Shown: positions 63,621 through 64,000 of the stretch, piece by piece
Layout of the letters: the number at the start of each line of letters is the position of its first letter
How positions within the stretch are numbered: position 1 is the stretch's first letter
Origin: Prunus persica
Taxonomy: Eukaryota > Streptophyta > Magnoliopsida > Rosales > Rosaceae
Direction of reading: 5' to 3'
NCBI RefSeq assembly: GCF_000346465.2
Contig: NC_034012.1
Span: 22,582,719-22,646,718 of the forward strand
Length of the DNA stretch: 64,000 nt
Made by a program: the position numbers and the translations under genes
Notes under the pieces: model-generated
Told to the model about the DNA's origin: nothing
The model's input: only the letters and a program-made list of their open reading frames with translations
Database searches by the model: none

Positions 63621-63688
63621 CTTTCCTTTCTGGTCTGCTCGGCCTTCAGGAACGGGATCTACTTTCTTCTCTGCTTGTTCTACTCCCT

Positions 63689-64000
63689 TTAGATCTGTCT
63701 GATCACAGGGAGGAACTGTGTTGCTTGCCTTTCTTCACCCCTTGGAGCTGGAGCATTTTCTTGGCATTGCCTGATCGTTGTTGATCTGGGCGATACCGCC
63801 CCCCGGGATTGGGGTAGCGAATCTTCTGATGTGCGGCGAAGTGATGGCGTTGATCTGGCGATCCATGGTCTGCCTAGAATGCCCATTGTAGGGTGAGATT
63901 TCATCAATGACCATGAACGTTTGCGAGCTGATTACAGTTGGAGAGTAGACGTCGAGATCTATCGTGCCCACAGTAACCGTCGTTGCGCCATTGAAACCAG
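63689..64000 (-). pseudogene. Tat element protease region (partial)
   Basis: Pieces in two frames: MGTIDLDVYSPTVISSQTFM and VIDEISPYNG, then in the neighbouring frame MGILGRPWIA, then back to INAITSPHIRRFATPIPGGG. ILGRPW is the C-terminal motif of the Ty3 retropepsin. A pair of small indels around 63855-63885 shifts the frame and restores it. The active-site DSG would lie beyond the window edge. Confidence 0.7.

Larger units (their letters stand above)
56458..64000 (-). mobile_element. Ty3 Tat/Ogre-type retrotransposon, 3' part
   Basis: Minus-strand element entering from beyond the right edge. Left to right: inferred 3' LTR, polypurine tract, antisense ORF, tandem minisatellite, then pol read leftward from protease at 64.0 kb to integrase at 60.26 kb. 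The second RNase H after the RT-RNase H, the additional antisense ORF and the repeat-bearing 3' region are hallmarks of the plant Tat lineage. Gag, primer-binding site and 5' LTR lie outside the window, so target duplication and LTR age cannot be checked. Confidence 0.82.

Overview
This window is nuclear DNA from a flowering plant, probably a eudicot. The evidence is plant-specific families: WAT1/EamA-type transporter exons with GT-AG introns, a FAR1-type MULE transposase, a plant Helitron, a plant L1 with DUF4283-type ORF1, Ty1/copia and Ty3 elements primed by initiator tRNA-Met, and a Cassandra-type LTR carrying a 5S rRNA-like core. I cannot name the species from sequence alone. One 100-bp assembly gap lies at 6802-6901. 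I see no clearly intact host gene; almost everything recognisable is a mobile element or a decayed gene copy.

1-15.5 kb holds a decayed, rearranged cluster derived from a WAT1-related (EamA-fold) transporter gene. Three plus-strand copies can be followed: first exon near 3.8-4.5 kb, copy 2 at 9.66-12.1 kb, copy 3 at 13.86-15.5 kb. Two orphan last exons lie on the minus strand at about 9.0 and 12.3 kb. Unusually, the first membrane exon is preceded by an in-frame tract of acidic repeats (EEHVQ / EEHHVMVVQEIVEE units). That tract has been iterated together with a GGGCCGGGC-rich repeat to form a composite array from 4.75 to 13.9 kb.

15.5-25.1 kb is gene-poor: a possible LTR-type repeat starting TGTAACATCCCG, a telomere-like minisatellite, an L1 fragment, a tandem array with a unit of about 600 bp interrupted by a Cassandra-type solo LTR (271 bp, TSD TATGT), and an unrecognised minus-strand remnant.

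25.1-52.4 kb is a set of nested insertions. A 4.1-kb MULE with long terminal inverted repeats (25151-29265) sits next to the 3' side of a minus-strand Helitron (Rep/helicase 29.4-33.4 kb). An L1-type LINE inserted into a Helitron intron; its 13-bp target duplications are now 18.7 kb apart (33448-33460 and 52142-52154). Three LTR elements then entered the LINE: a CRM-like Ty3 element (36880-42232, TSD TATTT), a copia element (42973-47586, TSD TTTGT) and a shortened copia derivative (48746-51478, TSD CCTCC). Removing these gives a LINE of about 6.0 kb. The Helitron first exon reappears at 52.2-52.4 kb.

52.4-56.4 kb is AT-rich with little recognisable content. From 56458 to the window end lies the 3' part of a minus-strand Ty3 Tat/Ogre-type element: inferred 3' LTR, a plus-strand antisense ORF with its own TATA box, a minisatellite of about 171 bp period, then integrase, two RNase H domains, reverse transcriptase and protease, running off the right edge. 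Reading-frame breaks across the elements are mostly single nonsense codons, many of which fit C-to-T or G-to-A change, as expected for methylated, silenced repeats.
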